From the NCBI GenBank assembly GCA_025060325.1, contig JANXBW010000004.1, forward strand, positions 62,001 to 126,000: DNA of 64,000 bases, written 5' to 3'. The DNA is from Thermoguttaceae bacterium. Its GTDB lineage: Bacteria; Planctomycetota; Planctomycetia; Pirellulales; Thermoguttaceae. This document shows, piece after piece, positions 38,448 through 47,624 of this stretch (its first letter is position 1; each line of letters begins with the position of its first letter). Under the pieces are notes generated by a model. That model searched no databases. It was not told where the DNA came from and saw only the letters and a program-made list of their open reading frames with translations. The translations under genes and the position numbers were made by a program.

Positions 38448-39305
38448 GTGACTTCCTCGGTTTGCGTTGGGCCCGCCGTTGGTGTGGGCCTCTCACGCTT
38501 ACAGTCGGGCCAACCCTCCGGCGCAAAGAGCCTTGCTGCAGGACCCCTCCTGCTAGGGTAAATTGCTGGCCAACTCGGTGGGTAAGGAATGGGTGGAATT
38601 GTTTTGGCTGGCCGCTTTGTCGACCTGTTCCCGGCCTGGGAAAAGGTAAGTAAGGTCCAACCAAAGGATGTGGCTGCCTGCCGCCTTAGAGGGGTCAGAT
38701 ACTTTTCGGAAAGAGGGGACGTGAAGACTAAAAGCCGGAGAAGTTACCGCCACCGGACCCGTACCGTGGGGCCGCTGGGCGAGTCTTGATCTAAAGCTAG
38801 GTCTCCCAAACTCTGACCAGTTCTTCGTTTGGGGGCGGGAGAAAACTTTTCTGCATGCGGCCACTATGAGGGAGGGAACCGCAGCCGCGACACGCCAAAC
38901 GGGGCCACACCGGACATTTTGAGACGTGGAACAGAAAAACGAGCAAGCGTCCTCCCTTCTCCGTGGGCCACGTAGATAGCTACGTTGCTGGCTTGGCCTA
39001 AACCGCCTCAGGGGGTGGCCGTTTCCTGTTTGTTAACGCCCACGGCTTGCGAAGGGATGACGCTTTGCGTTGAGTGTACAAACAGAGCAGCTCTCGGCTG
39101 CAGACCACAGCGTCGGATTGTTGGAACGACTCGACTCTTCGCGCCTCCTGTCAAAAGGGACTACAGCTACCACTTCAACCAGCCTAGCGCCGGCTAGCCG
39201 GATCGATTCCTCCGTTGGTTAGAGATCACCTCACGTTGTTAAAGCCTTGGGCGGGTTTCCGAACGTAACCCCGGGTATTTCCGCACCGATACTAAATTTG
39301 CGCCT

Positions 39306-39518
39306 TTACGACGGCGGTCTCCCCCGAAGCGGATACGGGGGGCATGCCAGATAGTCTCTTGCCCCAGCCTGCAAACGAATTTGCTGAGCCTCCAGTTTGT
39401 GTCGCCGAATGACCGCCTCCCACATTCCATCCCGGTCAATCAAGAAAGGCACGTCTCGGGCCAGTTGGGCATAGGAGCGGATCCACAGCGGTCTCGGTGC
39501 TACTGAAATTTCGTTCAT
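39306..39518 (-). CDS. Possible small protein, 70 residues (doubtful)
   Basis: A frame starting MNEISVAPRPLWIRSYAQLA, with GAGAGG six bases before the ATG. The middle (RDGMWEAVIRRHKLEAQQIRLQ) could form a helix, and its composition is more protein-like than any other frame in this gene-poor stretch. No family is recognised. It could be spurious. Confidence 0.3.
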   Translation of the reverse strand: MNEISVAPRPLWIRSYAQLARDVPFLIDRDGMWEAVIRRHKLEAQQIRLQAGARDYLACPPYPLRGRPPS

Positions 39519-40413
39519 AACTGGCCTCTCAAGGGACGATGCAATTTAAGGACAGATCAACAACAATTTGCAGGCCGGCACGACAGTGGGGACAAGGCTC
39601 CTTGGTCAAGTCCACGCCCTGTAATGGCCGGGGAGGCCTTTGTCCCCGCATTACGTAAATGCCCCACGATTAGGCAAAGTCAAAGAAAAAACTGGTCCGC
39701 CGCGGAGTTTTTGCCGAAAAAAGAACCATATCTCAGGTAAACAAGGATCAGCTTCTGAGACACTCACGGTTTGGCTCTGCGGATTAGTTGACTAAGCCGG
39801 AACAGCTTCGCTGGCCCATACTGCAGGGGCTAATTTGCTTGCCCAAAACACGTAAGCCTTCTCTTCCGGTTAATCAATAAGTGCTTTTCACGAAACCTTC
39901 TTGAGTTTTCTGCAGGTTCAGAGTGGAGACCCGGTGTAAAATCCCTTCTACCCCCCAGGGCAAGCAGTCCAAGGTCTGCGGTCGGTAGAAAGCTGCATGA
40001 TGAAGCGAATTCCGGAAATTCGGGACGCAAGCGCCCGTACCGCTCGGAGAAAATGTTGTGAAATGGTAAACGATAGTGGACTAATCGACTCGGACCAGTC
40101 GGCTTAGTCCTCCGAGCGTGTGCGGGCAATTGAGAATCGAAGACCGCGGAAAAGTTAAATCACAAACGAATACCAATCCTTACGCGCCTACCAAGGCCCC
40201 TCAACTCGTGCAGATGAGCAAAATTGTTTTTAAAACCCGGGATACGAGGTCGGCTATCCCACTTTCGGCGTGGAGTTCGGGAGCATTTGCCGTCTGCGAA
40301 ATTTATTCCGCAGGGGCAAACCTTCCGGATGCTGCCTTGGAAAGAACTAATCCGACGGCCGTGGGGGCGACAACATTTAGGCCACTGGGGCCAGTAACCG
40401 GCAGTTCGAAAGA

Positions 40414-40434
40414 GGGGCGCTCGGCTAGCGCCCC
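40414..40434 (-). terminator. GC-rich hairpin overlapping the trmB stop
   Basis: On the minus strand GGGGCGCT (40434-40427) pairs with AGCGCCCC (40421-40414) around a 5-base loop and is followed by TCTTTC. The stem includes part of the trmB stop codon (40425-40427). It is a candidate terminator with a poor U-tract. Confidence 0.5.
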
Positions 40435-41243
40435 CTGTTTCGCTTAGGTTTGAGCGGGCGGTTCCGGCTTGTGTCCACGCGCGGAAAATCATCCTCCTCA
40501 TCAGGCGGGCTTGATTCGAAGTCCGGCGGCGGCAGCGTGCTTGCCAAGTTTTTCGCTTCCTCGTCAGATAAGTCTGTTCGCGCGTAGCCGTATCCGCGGA
40601 AAATGGGCAAACCTTTCCGCTGAGCGTAAATTTCCCGACGCGTTCGCCCTTCGGGCATGTCCGGCCAGGGGCCAATCTGTTCCTCGAATTCAAAAAACAC
40701 CGGCAGTACACGGACGAGGTACCGCCAGTACGCTTCATTGTCCGTTTGAATGACAAATAGTCCCCGGGGAAGAAGCGATCGATGCACTAGGGCGATGAAC
40801 TCCGGCGTAAGCAAACGCCGATGTCGCTCCGCGGGATCGTGATAGGGCTGGGGATGGTAAACATGGATTTCCGCTACCGAGTGAGGGGGCACGTACTTCT
40901 CGAGAAATTCGTGGCCCCCGCAGACGGCAAAGCGAACATTTTTTAGCCCACGTTGGTTCGCCCGGCGAGTTGCGTAGCGGATCACAACCGGCAAAATGTC
41001 GATCCCCAGGTGGTTGAGCTCCGGCCGGCGCAGTGCGCTCCCCAAGATGAACCGGCCGTTCCCACACCCAATGTCCAAAACCAGGGGCGCCTCCCGGCCG
41101 AATATGCTGGCAAAGTCAAGCGGTCCCTCCGGCGGCAATTTTTTTAAACCAGTCTTCGTCCACAGGTGAGGGGGCAAAATTCGGCCGGGGATGGGGACTC
41201 CGAACTCAAATTCTCGGTCGCCACGCCGTTCGTTTATGGCCAT
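40425..41243 (-). CDS. trmB: tRNA (guanine-N7-)-methyltransferase
   Basis: A protein of 272 residues. The AdoMet loop LVLDIGCGNGRFI at about 54-66, the acidic second strand HLGIDILP, the segment FVIQTDNEAYWRYL and the C-terminal TRREIYAQRKG with its Thr-Arg-Arg-Glu match TrmB, which makes 7-methylguanosine at position 46 of tRNA. The substrate motif that is normally PDPWPKxRH reads VYHPQPYHDPAERHRRL: the Asp and Trp are replaced by Gln and Tyr. A C-terminal acidic/basic tail of about 50 residues after the core is longer than usual. The ribosome site is weak. Monocistronic, and it ends in a hairpin. Confidence 0.9.
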   Translation of the reverse strand: MAINERRGDREFEFGVPIPGRILPPHLWTKTGLKKLPPEGPLDFASIFGREAPLVLDIGCGNGRFILGSALRRPELNHLGIDILPVVIRYATRRANQRGLKNVRFAVCGGHEFLEKYVPPHSVAEIHVYHPQPYHDPAERHRRLLTPEFIALVHRSLLPRGLFVIQTDNEAYWRYLVRVLPVFFEFEEQIGPWPDMPEGRTRREIYAQRKGLPIFRGYGYARTDLSDEEAKNLASTLPPPDFESSPPDEEDDFPRVDTSRNRPLKPKRNRGR

Positions 41244-41800
41244 AGGCCCGTGGAACTACTGACTTCAAAATAATTCGTCAACATAACAAGGAAACGAAAC
41301 TTCCTTTTTAAGCACCAGAGTATACTTTTCGTGGCTTTTGGACAATCAGGTCAAAAGCGCTGCGCCCCGACAACGTTCGGCCGACGCCCCTCCGGGATGG
41401 CGGATCGCTTCGTACGATTAAACAGCAGAGCCGACTTGCCTTGCGACCCAAAGGTAGCCTCGCCGGCGGCGAAAGTCGCCTAACCAAGCTAACCGATGCA
41501 CTCGAGTTTGGCCGCGCGATCCAGGCGCTTAGGCGCCGCTGCCAGCACGTCCGCTCAAAGTTCGCGGTCATCCGTTTCCTCGGGTTTCCTCCTGAGCTGG
41601 TTTCCAACAAGCCGATTTGCTGACCACCTGTCGAAGGTCCATAATGAAAGGTACCCCTGCTTAATATTATCCGCCCGCGGCTTACCGGATCGAAAGTACC
41701 AACGAAGAAGGATGGCCGAAGCCAAACTCGTTGGCCAAAGCTTTCAGGCCATGTTGACAGCTCAACCGTGGTCTCTTGCAACTAATTGACGGGGATCCTC
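41244..41800. other. Divergent intergenic region
   Basis: About 560 bases between trmB (minus) and the glycosidase gene (plus). A 157-codon minus-strand frame at 41308-41781 is serine/arginine-rich and not convincing. Confidence 0.5.
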
Positions 41801-43249
41801 ATGCGAGTCCTAACCTGCCTAATCGTGTGTAGCTTCCTCGTTTGCGAGGTTTTATGCGGACGAGCCGTAGGGCTCGAGGAGCATCGCGCACTTCCGCGAT
41901 TGCGGGTGAACGGCAATAGGCTAATCGCTCCCGATGGCAAGGTGGTCGTTTTATGGGGAGTCAACTACTTTCGGCCGGGCACAGGTTGGGCCCCACAGCT
42001 GTGGCGGCAATTTGATCCGGCGGCTACGGCGAAAGATCTTCAACTTCTTCGCTCGTATGGCGTAAACTGTGTTCGTGTCTTTCTCACTTTTGGGTCCTTC
42101 TTCCAGGAACCGGACCGCTTAGCAGAGGATGGCCTTCGGAAGTGGGACGCCTTCCTCAAGCTGGCCGAGGAAGCAGGAATTTACGTGCATCCGACAGGTC
42201 CCGACCATTGGGAAGGAATACCTTCTTGGGCGCGGCGAGACCGTTTTGCCGATGAAGAAATGCTCGCCGCCCAGGAACGTTTTTGGCAGCTTTTCGCCGA
42301 GCATAACCGCGGGCGGGCAGTGGTGGTCGCTTATGACCTTTTGAATGAGCCGTCAGTTGGGTGGGACTCACCGGCCCTGAGGTTAAAATGGAATCGCTGG
42401 TTGAGGGAAAAATATGGATCAGCTCAAGCCGTTGCAGAAGCTTGGGGCCTGTCCGTAAACGAAATCCGGTGGGGCGACATCCCGCCCCCTCGCCTGGACG
42501 GTACTGCTTCCAGAAGCGCCCTGATTGATTACCAGGACTTTCGGGAAAGTGTGGCGGACGAGTGGGTTCGTCGGCAAGTGCGGGTAATTCGCCAAGCCGA
42601 CCCAGAGGCTTTGGTGACAGTGGGCCTCATCCAGTGGAGTATTCCCGTCGTCTTGCCTGATCCGCGGCAATACTCCGCTTTCCGACCGGAGCGATTGGCG
42701 CAATGGCTGGACTTTCAAGAAGTGCATTTTTATCCCCTTGCGCGCGGATTCTTCGACTACAGACGCGCTGAGGATTGGGAAGCAAACCTGGCCTATGTAC
42801 AAGCGGTCGTCCGCGAATGCGCCAAACCAGGTCAGCCGGTGGTTGTTGCGGAATTCGGCTGGTATGGGGGCGGGCAATTGACCTTTGGAAATCATCCACC
42901 AGCAGCGGAAGAGGATCAAGCCCGGTGGTGCTCCTCGCTAGTCAAGGCGACGGAGGGTCTTGCCAGCGGCTGGCTCAATTGGGGAGCTTTTGACCATCCC
43001 GAGGCAAAGGACGTTACGCAGCTTACCGGTTTATTCCGCGCGGACGGCAGGCCGAAGGCATGGGCGGAGCGATTTCGACAACTTGGACAGCAACTGGCCG
43101 AAGGCTTGCCGTCGGCAATGGATGTCCCCCAAATCGCTTTCGATTGGACGAATGCTCGTGTTGACCCGGGGGTTGGGCGGCGTTTTCTGACAAGTTATAC
43201 AGAAGAGCTTCGCCGCCTGAATGTAATTCCGGTACGCGAGGATCCGTAG
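41801..43249 (+). CDS. Secreted glycoside hydrolase, GH5-like (clan GH-A)
   Basis: A protein of 482 residues. A signal peptide (MRVLTCLIVCSFLVCEVLCG) precedes a TIM-barrel glycosidase: VNGNRLIAPDGKVVVLWGVNYF, then LRSYGVNCVRVFL, the acid/base Glu183 in YDLLNEPSVGW and the nucleophile Glu351 in VVAEFGWYGGG. The spacing and the NEP and EFG motifs are those of clan GH-A, as in GH5 cellulases and mannanases. It would cut a beta-linked polysaccharide outside the cytoplasm; the substrate is unknown. ATG at 41801 is chosen, as it begins the signal peptide; an in-frame TTG at 41786 is less likely. It converges on the sialidase-sulfatase gene, 77 bases away, and may share a substrate with it. Confidence 0.88.
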   Translation: MRVLTCLIVCSFLVCEVLCGRAVGLEEHRALPRLRVNGNRLIAPDGKVVVLWGVNYFRPGTGWAPQLWRQFDPAATAKDLQLLRSYGVNCVRVFLTFGSFFQEPDRLAEDGLRKWDAFLKLAEEAGIYVHPTGPDHWEGIPSWARRDRFADEEMLAAQERFWQLFAEHNRGRAVVVAYDLLNEPSVGWDSPALRLKWNRWLREKYGSAQAVAEAWGLSVNEIRWGDIPPPRLDGTASRSALIDYQDFRESVADEWVRRQVRVIRQADPEALVTVGLIQWSIPVVLPDPRQYSAFRPERLAQWLDFQEVHFYPLARGFFDYRRAEDWEANLAYVQAVVRECAKPGQPVVVAEFGWYGGGQLTFGNHPPAAEEDQARWCSSLVKATEGLASGWLNWGAFDHPEAKDVTQLTGLFRADGRPKAWAERFRQLGQQLAEGLPSAMDVPQIAFDWTNARVDPGVGRRFLTSYTEELRRLNVIPVREDP

Positions 43250-43326
43250 GAGTTTAGGGCAGGGGGGAATGCTGCCAGGTGCGTCTTGGTATGCCACTCG
43301 AATGGTCAGTCGGCTTCCTCCGCAGG

Positions 43327-46260
43327 CTAATTGTCGTCCCGGCGAATCATCACGTAGAAAGCTCCACACAGATCCTGCCCCTTTTCATCTTGAAACCAGC
43401 CGCGGAGTGTGGTTCTTCCGGGGTTAAGCCGCAAGGTGAAAACAGCTCCCTTTTCCTCCGGCGTGACAGAAGCGGAAATTGTCTCTCCCGCAACTTCAAG
43501 GATTGCCTTCCGTGCAGGGATAACTGTCCGCTTCGGGATCAAGCCGGTGCCAGCCCCCGGCTGTGTTACTTCACTTGCACTAAGGGGCCGGCCGGAGACT
43601 GTCCGCGTGGGACCTGCCGAGCCAATAGGTAAATCGGTGTGAAATGGCCAGCGGCGAAGCTCAATCGTATAAAGTCCCCCTCGGGTTACCTGGAGATGAA
43701 AGGTTCCTCCTCGGGGGCCCCCAGCGGCGACGGCTACGTTCCGATTGTTGTCGACATCTACCCCAGCCCAATAGTTAGAGGAGAGGATCACCGGGTTCTC
43801 GTGCTCCGTGCCCACCGGGATCGGTTGATATTCAAATACCCGAGGAGTCACACCTTCCCACCACTTCTCGTAATAGCTCCGTAACTTCGTAAGCATCCCA
43901 CTGGCCTCGTCCGAGGGAGGGGCCAACTTGGCCAAGTCCCGTTCCTGGCTGGGGTCCTGGTCGATTCGATAAAGCTCAGTCCCGTTGACCAATCGCCAGG
44001 GGCCGGCAATCACGCAACCGTCGTATTTGACGGCACCCGTGCGCCGGCCATATTGCACGACAAGAATTCGCTCCGGCAACGAGGGCGACTCAGGGTATCG
44101 AAGTGCTTGAGCCAAACTAATTCCATCAAATTGACACCGAGCCGGTTTTGGAATTCCACACAGCTCAAGGAGCGTGGGAAACAAATCTTGGACCTGGGTC
44201 GGTTCCGCCAGTACTTTTCCGCCAGCTATTCCTCCGCGAGGCCAGCGGATAACACACGGAACCCGATGGCCCCCTTCATAATAACCTCCTTTTCGACCAC
44301 GGAGACCGGCATTGTAAACGATTGTTCCCGCGGTGCCACCATTATCGGTGAGGAAGACTAAGATCGTGTCGTCTTTAAGACCAGTTGTCACTAGGAAATC
44401 CTCTAGCCGGCCGATGTTTTCGTCAATATTAGCAATCATCCCGAAGTATTGGGCCACCTCCGGCTTGGTCTTATCTTGGTAGGGCCTTGCGTCTTTTTCT
44501 TGAGCCCACCAGGGGTCGTGCGGAGCATTAGGGGCGATATAGCAGAAGAACGGTTGTCCTCTCCGCCGGCACTCATCCATCCACTCGATTGCTTTATCAA
44601 ACCACAGATCCGTGCAATATCGCTGGGACTGACAAAGTTTGGTGCCATCCAAATAGCGGGTGTTGACTGTATCGTTGTCGAATTCCACGTCGGAAGCAAT
44701 TCCCCATCCGCCCAGCCAAATTGCCTTATCAAATCCCCGATCCATGGGCCGGTTGGGATAGTGGTCGCCCAAATGCCATTTTCCGAAAAGACCGGTGGCG
44801 TAGCCGGCTTGCCGGAGGACTTCGGGCAACATGGGAATCTCGGGCCAGACCATATTCGATCCGGCAGGGACGGTCCGGGCACCGTTCCGCAGGGCATCCT
44901 GACCGGTCATAAGTTGGCCCCGAGTCGGTGTACAGACGGGCGTGACGTGAAAATCGCGCAGTAGTACGCCCTCGGCAAACAGCCGATCTAAGTGAGGGGT
45001 CCGAAGAATCGGGTTGCCAAAGTAGGAAAAATCTCCCGGCCCCTGATCGTCGGTAATAACGATCACGATATGCGGGCGGGTGGGCGACATTGATGGGGGC
45101 ACCGAGCTTTGTGTACCAAGCTCCCTCCGCAGGTTTGCCTCCTTTGGCCATTGGCCCGCTGGCATGGGAACACCTTTAAGTTTTGCCGGGTCAAGAACGA
45201 CGTGGGCAATCCGCTGGCGACGCCAAGTATACGTGATGTGCACAAGTCCGTCGGATTTTTGGATGATGGCAGGATAGCTAAATTCACCGGGCGCATCCTC
45301 GAGGAGGAGTGCTGCCTCCCAACGCCAGGCGTCCTGCGAGAACGCCACAGCCAACGGCGTCCGACCTTGAATGCTGGGATTAAAGACAAGGAGATGCCGC
45401 CCGTCTTTGAGCGTCACTCCGTCAACACCAGCGTTCGGATTGGGTAAAAGCGCCCTCTGCAACGGCGCCCATGTTTGGCCTTGGTCTGCAGAGAAGGTCC
45501 AAAAGAGGCGACCCTCCCGCGTTCGACCGACACTAATGAGTGTCCCACGGGAATCCACGAAGATCGTGGGCTGAATAGCGTTAATCGCGATCGCACCTGA
45601 TGGGACGTCAACGCGGGTCCAGGTCTGCCCACGATCGCGGGTTAGTTCAAAATGGATCGACCAGCGACTGGGACGCTCCGGTGTCTCTGTGCTAGAGGGA
45701 CAGACCCATGTGCCGTCGGAAAGTTCGATCGGCTTATTCTTAATGGGCCCCAGGATCCCATTAGGCAGCCGCGCCGGTTGGCTCCATGACCGCCCACCAT
45801 CATCACTGGTTGTCACCATTCCCCACCACCTGCTGGGACTGGGCCCCACCTTGTAGAAAAGATAAAGCCTTTCGCTGTTTCTTGGCCGGAAAAGCACCGG
45901 ATTCCAGCAGGGAAATCGGTGCCCCTCCGGTTGCTCCCCACTAGTCACCTCAACAGGAGGCGACCACCGGCCGTTCTCATGTCGACTAAGCCAGATTCCA
46001 ACGTCCGAGGCCCCCTCCCGAGTGCCGCCGAACCACGCGCAAACAAGCCCACCGGGACCCTCAACGATGGTAGACGCATGACAACTGGCAAACGGAGCTT
46101 CGTTAAAAACAAATTCGCGTAGCACGATTGCCTCGGTGTTGCCCCGCCACCATGCCCCGTCGTTGGGTTCTTGGCCTTGCAGAAAGGCTTGCGGGTGTGT
46201 AAACAACAAAACAGCAAAGGAAATGCTCATCCAATGTTTGGTTCTTAATCGGGCAGGCAT
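43327..46260 (-). CDS. Secreted sialidase-like (BNR) propeller fused to a type I sulfatase
   Basis: A 977-residue two-enzyme fusion. A signal peptide (about 11-30) is followed by a six-bladed propeller at about 45-370 with Asp-box repeats (SDDGGRSW at 152, TRDRGQTW at 207, SADQGQTW at 257) and a segment like the active-site region of exo-alpha-sialidases (CAWFGGTREGASDVGIWLSR). A sulfatase domain runs from about 395: metal ligands Asp404-Asp405, then Cys443 in CTPTRG, the formylglycine motif CxPxR, and GKWHLGDHYP. A C-terminal beta region completes it. Sulfatases hydrolyse sulfate esters on glycans once the cysteine is oxidised. The two activities on one chain suggest degradation of a sulfated glycan; the substrate is unknown. 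The start follows GGGAG by eight bases. Confidence 0.92.
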   Translation of the reverse strand: MPARLRTKHWMSISFAVLLFTHPQAFLQGQEPNDGAWWRGNTEAIVLREFVFNEAPFASCHASTIVEGPGGLVCAWFGGTREGASDVGIWLSRHENGRWSPPVEVTSGEQPEGHRFPCWNPVLFRPRNSERLYLFYKVGPSPSRWWGMVTTSDDGGRSWSQPARLPNGILGPIKNKPIELSDGTWVCPSSTETPERPSRWSIHFELTRDRGQTWTRVDVPSGAIAINAIQPTIFVDSRGTLISVGRTREGRLFWTFSADQGQTWAPLQRALLPNPNAGVDGVTLKDGRHLLVFNPSIQGRTPLAVAFSQDAWRWEAALLLEDAPGEFSYPAIIQKSDGLVHITYTWRRQRIAHVVLDPAKLKGVPMPAGQWPKEANLRRELGTQSSVPPSMSPTRPHIVIVITDDQGPGDFSYFGNPILRTPHLDRLFAEGVLLRDFHVTPVCTPTRGQLMTGQDALRNGARTVPAGSNMVWPEIPMLPEVLRQAGYATGLFGKWHLGDHYPNRPMDRGFDKAIWLGGWGIASDVEFDNDTVNTRYLDGTKLCQSQRYCTDLWFDKAIEWMDECRRRGQPFFCYIAPNAPHDPWWAQEKDARPYQDKTKPEVAQYFGMIANIDENIGRLEDFLVTTGLKDDTILVFLTDNGGTAGTIVYNAGLRGRKGGYYEGGHRVPCVIRWPRGGIAGGKVLAEPTQVQDLFPTLLELCGIPKPARCQFDGISLAQALRYPESPSLPERILVVQYGRRTGAVKYDGCVIAGPWRLVNGTELYRIDQDPSQERDLAKLAPPSDEASGMLTKLRSYYEKWWEGVTPRVFEYQPIPVGTEHENPVILSSNYWAGVDVDNNRNVAVAAGGPRGGTFHLQVTRGGLYTIELRRWPFHTDLPIGSAGPTRTVSGRPLSASEVTQPGAGTGLIPKRTVIPARKAILEVAGETISASVTPEEKGAVFTLRLNPGRTTLRGWFQDEKGQDLCGAFYVMIRRDDN

Positions 46261-46350
46261 TCTTGAGGCTCCCAGTTTATGCGGTCGTTACAAGGCCCAT
46301 CCCCTGGTACCGTTTCACAAGTGGGGAACACGCCCAAGTGTTATCAGCGC

Positions 46351-46380
46351 CACCCCGAGGTGGTCCAATCCCTCGGGGTG
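46351..46380. repeat. Perfect 10-base inverted repeat
   Basis: CACCCCGAGG (46351-46360) and CCTCGGGGTG (46371-46380) pair over ten bases around a 10-base loop. It lies after the epimerase stop and 91 bases before the sulfatase start (both minus strand), so it may end one transcript or regulate the next. No U-tract. Confidence 0.7.
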
Positions 46381-46491
46381 CTCCCTAGGCAAACATAGGC
46401 AAAGAGCCTAGCGCCTAGCTGGTATGACAGGGCAACAGGCCTTTCGTTCGGGCGTATCGCCATTCAGTTATGGAGAAGCAACCGGAGCAGA

Positions 46492-47478
46492 TCAATAGCC
46501 TGGGAATCCGCTTGTCATCCGCCCACTGAGGTAAGCCGCCACATCCCGAATGATATCATCCAACTGGTAACGGGGCTGGAAGCCAATAAGTTGTTGGACC
46601 TTGCGGAGGTCAGGGACGCGACGCTGCATGTCCTCGAAGTCGGGGCCGAAAGCCTGATCAAACGGAATGTAAACGATTTTGGAGCTACTGCCCACAATGC
46701 GGATGACGCGTTCGGCCAACTCGCGAATACTGACTTCTTCCTGGCTCCCCACGTTGAAGATCTGCCCGCGAGCCCCGGGGTGATCCATCAGCTTGACAAG
46801 TGCCCCTACCGCATCTTTCACATGGCAGAAACATCGGGTCTGCGAGCCGTCGCCGTAAACGGTCAAAGGCTCGCCGGCCAAGGCTTGACGAACAAACCGG
46901 GGAACGACCATACCGTATTGCCCGGTCTGGCGTGGGCCTACTGTGTTGAATAGCCGCACGATTACCACCGGCAACCGGGAATGGTGCCAGTAAGCCATCG
47001 CTAGGAATTCATCAAGTGCCTTCGAACAGGCATACGCCCAGCGACGCCGGAAGGCGGGGCCGATGACAAGGTCGTCGTCTTCGCTGAAGGGGACTTTGTT
47101 CGCTTTCCCGTAAACTTCGGAAGTGGATGTAAGCAACACAGGCCGTCTGTACCGAGCACATGCCTGCAGCACGACCGAGGTGCCGTGCACTATCGTCTCG
47201 ATTGTTTTCACCGGCTGCTCCACGATGAGGCGAACCCCTACCGCGGAGGCCAGGTGAAACACACGGTCCACCTGGGCTACGCATTCCCGCACAATTTGCT
47301 CATCGGTGATACTGGCGCAGACCAACGTGAACAAGGAATGGTTTTCAAGATGAGCGATGTTATCGTGGCGGCCTGTGGAGAAATCGTCGATTGCCAACAC
47401 CCGTTGCCCCTGGGCCAGAAGCCATTCGCAAAGATGTGACCCAATGAACCCCGCACCGCCAGTGATCAGATTCCGCAT
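46492..47478 (-). CDS. NAD-dependent nucleotide-sugar epimerase/dehydratase (extended SDR)
   Basis: A protein of 328 residues. The extended SDR signature is complete: TGGAGFIGSH at 6-15, the Asp31-Asp32 adenosine-binding site, the catalytic Ser/Thr around 118-120 and Tyr149-x3-Lys153 in WAYACSKALDE, then NTVGPRQTGQYGMVVPRF and the C-terminal SIRELAERV. The pattern, with GPRQTGQYGMVVPRFV and a substrate region like UDP-xylose synthase and UDP-glucose 4-epimerase, places it among UDP-sugar enzymes. It would act on a nucleotide sugar for cell-surface glycans; the exact reaction is not set by sequence. The start has GAGGGAG eight bases ahead. Monocistronic. Confidence 0.9.
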   Translation of the reverse strand: MRNLITGGAGFIGSHLCEWLLAQGQRVLAIDDFSTGRHDNIAHLENHSLFTLVCASITDEQIVRECVAQVDRVFHLASAVGVRLIVEQPVKTIETIVHGTSVVLQACARYRRPVLLTSTSEVYGKANKVPFSEDDDLVIGPAFRRRWAYACSKALDEFLAMAYWHHSRLPVVIVRLFNTVGPRQTGQYGMVVPRFVRQALAGEPLTVYGDGSQTRCFCHVKDAVGALVKLMDHPGARGQIFNVGSQEEVSIRELAERVIRIVGSSSKIVYIPFDQAFGPDFEDMQRRVPDLRKVQQLIGFQPRYQLDDIIRDVAAYLSGRMTSGFPGY

Positions 47479-47624
47479 GAATCTTGCTCCCTCGGTCGCG
47501 CTTTACTCAGTGGACCATTACCAAGGTAGGGAGAGACTGATAAACGCGGCCCACCCTTGGTCCTCTACCCCTTTATCGCCAATGGCCATTCCCGTTGCCA
47601 ATACCTGGTGTTTTTAAGACAAGT

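Larger units (their letters stand above)
37777..40424. other. 2.6-kb region with no convincing gene
   Basis: Apart from one doubtful 70-codon frame at 39306-39518, no frame here has protein-like composition, and no tRNA, rRNA or known RNA was recognised. It contains a 19-base tandem repeat at 38410-38447. The stretch is unusually long for a bacterial intergenic region. Confidence 0.55.

Noticed and set aside
41308-41781. 157-codon minus-strand frame upstream of trmB
   Set aside because: Composition unlike a protein and no start signal; taken as a chance frame.
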